From: CAG-557 sp045540315
GTDB taxonomy: Bacteria; Bacillota; Clostridia; Oscillospirales; Acutalibacteraceae
NCBI GenBank assembly: GCA_045540315.1
Contig: JAZQHA010000170.1
Span: forward strand, 1-60,079
DNA length: 60,079 nucleotides
Reading direction: 5' to 3'
Made by a program: the position numbers and the translations under genes. Positions 57,432 to 60,079 of this stretch are shown here, piece by piece. The first letter of the stretch is position 1, and the number at the start of each line of letters is the position of its first letter. Below the pieces are notes generated by a model, which worked only from the letters and a program-made list of their open reading frames with translations, was not told the origin of the DNA and made no database searches.

Positions 57432-57821
57432 TCACCCATTGACAACATCCATTGTCAAGTTCATTTTTGGATAACCAGAACCGCCACGCCTTACGCCCCG
57501 GTCAAGCGTCCTTTGGATATAATCTCTGTAAGCTTCATATGTTTTTCTTGGAATCATGATGCCATATTCTCGGCACTTATCCAGCGCCCATTGCGTTGCA
57601 TACAGTTCCGCCTCATATCTTCGCATTCCTGAAGTTGTTGTTTCAATATGCCCAACCTCGTGAAGTAAATCGAATGTTGCCTGCACGCTGTTTTTAGGGC
57701 TCCACTTGCAAACCGTACGCTCCTTAACGTGAGCATGCATCCGGCCCCAGCATCCTGATTTGCTTTTAATAACAACATGATATTTTTTGATGACATCTTC
57801 TTGAATCTCTTTATATGTCAT
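57432..57821 (-). CDS. ImmA/IrrE-like zinc metallopeptidase
   Basis: 129 residues. LLHEVGHIET gives the HExxH motif near residue 53, and RRYEAELYATQWALD supplies a downstream Glu, the ImmA/IrrE order. ImmA cleaves phage repressors; here the enzyme lacks an HTH and lies in an early operon of a phage without a CI gene. May target a host or prophage repressor. Confidence 0.7.
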   Translation of the reverse strand: MTYKEIQEDVIKKYHVVIKSKSGCWGRMHAHVKERTVCKWSPKNSVQATFDLLHEVGHIETTTSGMRRYEAELYATQWALDKCREYGIMIPRKTYEAYRDYIQRTLDRGVRRGGSGYPKMNLTMDVVNG

Positions 57822-57837
57822 GCCCGTTTACCTCCTT

Positions 57838-58038
57838 TTATTCGACTACGTATCCATAAAACGTTCCACCGGGATGCCTGTATACCTCTGCATAAGACCC
57901 GTCTGTAAACTCCATGTAACCTACATGGATGCCAGCTCTATGGTCTGCTGTCCATTTGCTGACAATCTGTACACTTGCTAAAAAAGCATTGTCAGCATCT
58001 TCATGCACAAATCCCTTTACCCACATTGTCGTTGCCAT
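57838..58038 (-). CDS. Small beta-rich protein
   Basis: 66 residues (MWVKGFVHEDADNAFLASVQ, YMEFTDGSYAEVYRHP). Unknown; early gene. Confidence 0.6.
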   Translation of the reverse strand: MATTMWVKGFVHEDADNAFLASVQIVSKWTADHRAGIHVGYMEFTDGSYAEVYRHPGGTFYGYVVE

Positions 58039-58077
58039 GCTTGCATCCTCCCTTTCTCCTGCAGATTTGTGACCTTG

Positions 58078-58311
58078 TCACTCTGCTTTTTTATATTCTT
58101 CCCCGCCGTTCTGAATCCACTCTTCTGCTTCCTTTAATGAGAGACAGGCATTTACCATATAACCATCGTGATAGACCATGTACCAAACCTCTTTCTTTGG
58201 GTCTAACTCTCCGGTGTATGGGTCGCGATATCTGGTTTCCTCTACTACGATTTTGTAATCTCCGATAACTTTTGCCGTTCTGACTTTCTTGATATCTAAT
58301 GTTGGATACAT
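58078..58311 (-). CDS. Small beta-rich protein
   Basis: 77 residues (KVIGDYKIVVEETRYRDPY, EVWYMVYHDGYMVNACLSL). Unknown; early gene. Confidence 0.6.
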   Translation of the reverse strand: MYPTLDIKKVRTAKVIGDYKIVVEETRYRDPYTGELDPKKEVWYMVYHDGYMVNACLSLKEAEEWIQNGGEEYKKAE

Positions 58312-58322
58312 CTCCGACCTCC

Positions 58323-58568
58323 TTACATCGCCTCAATGGCTCTTTTGATATGTTCCTTTGCCTCATCGCTTCCTTGGGTAATAACCAATTCGTCTTTCTT
58401 GTTATCCCAATAAATCTTGATGTTCTGACGCTGAAATCTATTAAGCCAATTATAAGCCGTAAAACCATCAACTTCGATGTTTTCAATCTGACTATAGTTG
58501 AGATATATTCTATCCATGCCAGCCTTCTGCCATCTTTTGCCATTTTTCACGATTTTTTCTTTAATCAT
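58323..58568 (-). CDS. First early gene, unknown function
   Basis: 81 residues from the ATG at 58568 behind GGAGG (frame open to 58601). Basic N-terminus, then YLNYSQIENIEVDGFTAYNW. First product of the 58.6-kb promoter. Confidence 0.6.
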   Translation of the reverse strand: MIKEKIVKNGKRWQKAGMDRIYLNYSQIENIEVDGFTAYNWLNRFQRQNIKIYWDNKKDELVITQGSDEAKEHIKRAIEAM

Positions 58569-58599
58569 CTTGCTTACCTCCGTTTCTTTATCTAACACC

Positions 58600-58628
58600 A
58601 TATTACCATTTCTGCGACGCTATGTCAA
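58600..58628 (-). promoter_or_regulatory. Early promoter TTGACA-17-TAATAT
   Basis: -35 TTGACA (58623-58628), -10 TAATAT (58600-58605). Preceded by an A-tract and, 45 bases upstream, the second 73-bp palindrome. The stretch 58569-58889 holds only this promoter, the palindrome and a terminator, no gene. Confidence 0.88.
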
Positions 58629-58673
58629 TACCTTTTTTAATTATTTTTAATATTTATTCATTTATAATGTATA

Positions 58674-58745
58674 ATAATCATACATTTCTATAAAAGTCCC
58701 TATAGAGAAAAATATATAGGAAAGTTTATAAAAATGCACGATTAT
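58674..58745. repeat. 72-bp near-palindromic element, copy 2
   Basis: Outer arms ATAATCATACATTT (58674-58687) and AAATGCACGATTAT (58732-58745), inner AAAGTCCCTATA and TATAGGAAAGTTT. It aligns with the reverse complement of 23458-23530. Upstream of the early promoter and downstream of the late terminator; may bind a regulator or mark an origin. Confidence 0.7.
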
Positions 58746-58861
58746 AATACACTTATTTTTCCTTTGACAAATCAAAGGAAATAAAGTAAAATTAATAACA
58801 GAAATCATGCTGTCATCTTTATTTTGGTATCTTATGGTACCATGCAGAAAAACCTCCAGAC

Positions 58862-58905
58862 AAAAAAAATAAGCGACCTATAGGCGATGCTATAGGCCGC
58901 TTATT
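58862..58905 (-). terminator. Terminator of the Cys-rich cassette
   Basis: A 16-bp stem with one mismatch (58868-58883 with 58890-58905), loop 6, then eight T on the minus strand. The T-rich other side suggests partial bidirectional use. The stem includes the stop codon of the last gene. Confidence 0.88.
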
Positions 58906-59213
58906 TTTTGCATTGTTGCATGATATAAGTTTTTGTGCAAAACTTCCAGAGCCGTCATGAGCTCATCCATCACAGCCATTATGTCTTCGATATTCTTACC
59001 GGATACCAGTCTTCCGAATTCTGTATCGCTAACATACTGCAGTGATGCATAGGCGTGCGGTTCCGAAGCATAAGAATATGATACCGGCTCTGGCGGACTC
59101 ATCTGATTTAATATTGTATAATAAGCCGCCAGCTTGATGCATGTATTCGCATTCGGATTCCGCTCGCCCTGACACTCAGCGATGGCCTCTTGCAAATCTT
59201 TTTCTGTAATCAC
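58890..59213 (-). CDS. Last gene of the Cys-rich cassette, helical
   Basis: 107 residues (AIAECQGERNPNANTCIKLAA, YYTILNQMSPPEPVSYSY, MAVMDELMTALEVLHKNLY). Helical and acidic. Common next to the RG-rich protein in Clostridia phages; unknown. Confidence 0.7.
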   Translation of the reverse strand: MITEKDLQEAIAECQGERNPNANTCIKLAAYYTILNQMSPPEPVSYSYASEPHAYASLQYVSDTEFGRLVSGKNIEDIMAVMDELMTALEVLHKNLYHATMQKISGL

Positions 59214-59229
59214 AAAAGGCCACCCCCTC

Positions 59230-59640
59230 TTACATCTCGCGCATTAAATCACGCATCTTTTGCTTTACACGTTCGTTGGGAGCATCATCAATCATCTGCT
59301 CGAATTCCATGCGAAAGTCCTCTCCAGCCATTGAATAGCCGGGCTCTCTGGAATATCTGCCCATGGAATCACGCCTTGCGTTTCTACCACGACCACGTGC
59401 ATAGCTTCTGTTCGCATATCTGCGAGCATATGACCTGCCGCCCATGGTTCCGCCGTCATACATGCCGCCGGCCATGCTGTACTCTTCTTCGTCAGCATCT
59501 TCCATGATATTGCAGATGTGGTCGATTGCGCTAGTGATATATTTGATGGATTCAACATCATCTTTGGAGAATTTTCCGTTTTCGGAATAATCCTCAAGCT
59601 CTTTCATGAGCTTTTCTTTTAATTCGTAAAGTTTATGCAT
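59230..59640 (-). CDS. Helical protein with Arg/Gly/Tyr-rich centre
   Basis: 136 residues. Helix 1-45 (LYELKEKLMKELEDYSENG), an Arg/Gly/Ser/Tyr-rich linker (RSYARRYANRSYARGRG) and a C-terminal helix. The RG-rich part could bind RNA or DNA, or a charged surface. It is in the cassette with two Cys-rich proteins. Confidence 0.7.
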   Translation of the reverse strand: MHKLYELKEKLMKELEDYSENGKFSKDDVESIKYITSAIDHICNIMEDADEEEYSMAGGMYDGGTMGGRSYARRYANRSYARGRGRNARRDSMGRYSREPGYSMAGEDFRMEFEQMIDDAPNERVKQKMRDLMREM

Positions 59641-59652
59641 CGTTATTCCCTC

Positions 59653-60079
59653 CTATGCAATCCTTGTAATGGTCAGGTTCGCATTCTGTACTTCAATCAC
59701 TGGAGCCGGAGTCACTGTCGGGTCGGCCGTAGCGGGAACTGCATCCACGCTTAAGCTGAAACAACAGCATCTCGGAACTTTGATGATTGCTGTGCTTGTC
59801 ACGTTCCCAAATTCCTCAACTGCGGCAGGCGTGAAGATTGCCCGGCTTGTCAGCCTAGGCTCTCCGTTCACGGCGATAGCCACAGCGATAGGACCTGCGG
59901 TTCCGCCTTCCGGAATCGCAATATTCCCGTTAAATGTCACTTGGTACTGTGCGAATTGGTTGCAACAACTATTGGAACCTGCACCCTTGAGAATAAAATT
60001 CCCGGTATTGCCCTCGTGATATACATTTCCACGATTGCAGGGAATAGATGTATCAAACAGGATAGGTGCATTTAATGAC
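59653..60079 (-). CDS. Cysteine-rich jelly-roll-like virion protein, C-terminal part (starts at left end)
   Basis: The 3' part of the 154-residue gene starting at 179. Includes IPEGGTAGPIAVAIAVNG, VEEFGNVTSTAIIKVPRCCCFS and the end VQNANLTITRIA. Strand-rich with a triple Cys cluster. The gene is intact when the contig is closed. Proposed jelly-roll fold is an inference; no enzyme motif. Confidence 0.8.
   Translation of the reverse strand, partial: SLNAPILFDTSIPCNRGNVYHEGNTGNFILKGAGSNSCCNQFAQYQVTFNGNIAIPEGGTAGPIAVAIAVNGEPRLTSRAIFTPAAVEEFGNVTSTAIIKVPRCCCFSLSVDAVPATADPTVTPAPVIEVQNANLTITRIA
59939..60079. repeat. Terminal direct repeat, right copy
   Basis: Identical to 1-141; see the left copy. 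Counting once, the circular genome is 59,938 bp. Confidence 0.95.

Noticed and set aside
1..60079. CRISPR array, diversity-generating retroelement, or integrase
   Set aside because: I saw no regular spacer array, no reverse transcriptase and no tyrosine or serine recombinase motif among the translated frames.
59939..60079. Biological terminal redundancy
   Set aside because: The repeat falls within a gene and its length equals a common assembly overlap, so a circular assembly artefact is more likely.

Overview
This window is a complete, circularly assembled genome of a tailed, long-tailed (siphovirus-type) bacteriophage. Bases 1-141 recur exactly at 59939-60079, so the unique circle is about 59,938 bp and one gene runs across the artificial join. 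Strong AGGAGG ribosome sites, consensus sigma-A promoters and protein families typical of gut Clostridia phages (DUF551, DUF3846, SPP1-type portal and MuF, r1t-type holin, ISRQAAI-module proteins) point to a Firmicutes host, probably a gut Clostridia. This host call is an inference. Every protein gene I accept lies on the minus strand, so transcription runs from high to low coordinates. The only plus-strand unit I can support is a candidate small RNA near 42.3 kb.

Layout in transcription order. (1) 58.57-55.5 kb: early small genes with an ImmA-like metallopeptidase. (2) 55.4-48.0 kb: replication and recombination (Cro-like HTH, Cas4/RecB-type nuclease, Sak4-like ATPase, DUF669 protein, Holliday-junction-resolvase-like nuclease, SF2 helicase, Xis-like HTH, D5-type primase-helicase). 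There is no phage DNA polymerase. (3) 48-42 kb: small zinc-ribbon, membrane and ISRQAAI/LPSAQP-module proteins. (4) 42.2-36.3 kb: HTH protein, then a promoter-led operon with an amidoligase, a gamma-glutamylcyclotransferase, cysteine-rich proteins, an EF-Ts-like protein, a lipoprotein lysozyme and an N4-type methyltransferase, ending in three tRNA or tRNA-like genes. (5) 36.2-23.6 kb: accessory genes, three ParB-like proteins (one truncated), a possible ADP-ribosyltransferase, then terminase, portal, MuF and a gp10-like protein. (6) 23.4-7.3 kb: scaffold, capsid, connectors, tail tube, frameshifted chaperone, tape measure, distal tail, tail tip, fibre, holin, endolysin and a sigma-4-like HTH. 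(7) 7.1-2.2 kb: accessory operon (DUF3846, DUF551, RHH). (8) 2.1 kb through the join to 58.9 kb: a cysteine-rich cassette headed by a papain-like peptidase, closed by a terminator.

Control: seven minus-strand promoters carry a TTGACA-like -35 box and a TATAAT-like -10 box 17 bp apart, and an eighth has an 18-bp spacer. A roughly 73-bp near-palindrome occurs twice, just upstream of the early promoter (58.7 kb) and the capsid-operon promoter (23.5 kb). Its outer half-site also lies in the promoter spacer of the Xis-like HTH gene. I found no integrase, CI-type repressor, CRISPR array or diversity-generating retroelement. At least five HNH or GIY-YIG endonuclease genes interrupt or abut core genes; one sits just before a scaffold gene whose conserved start position reads ATC, and one cuts off a ParB gene.

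Leads worth following: the cysteine-rich late cassette, the amidoligase-GGCT operon, the ISRQAAI module family, the repeated palindrome, the tRNA-like genes with abnormal anticodon arms, and a candidate -1 frameshift at A_AAA_AAC.
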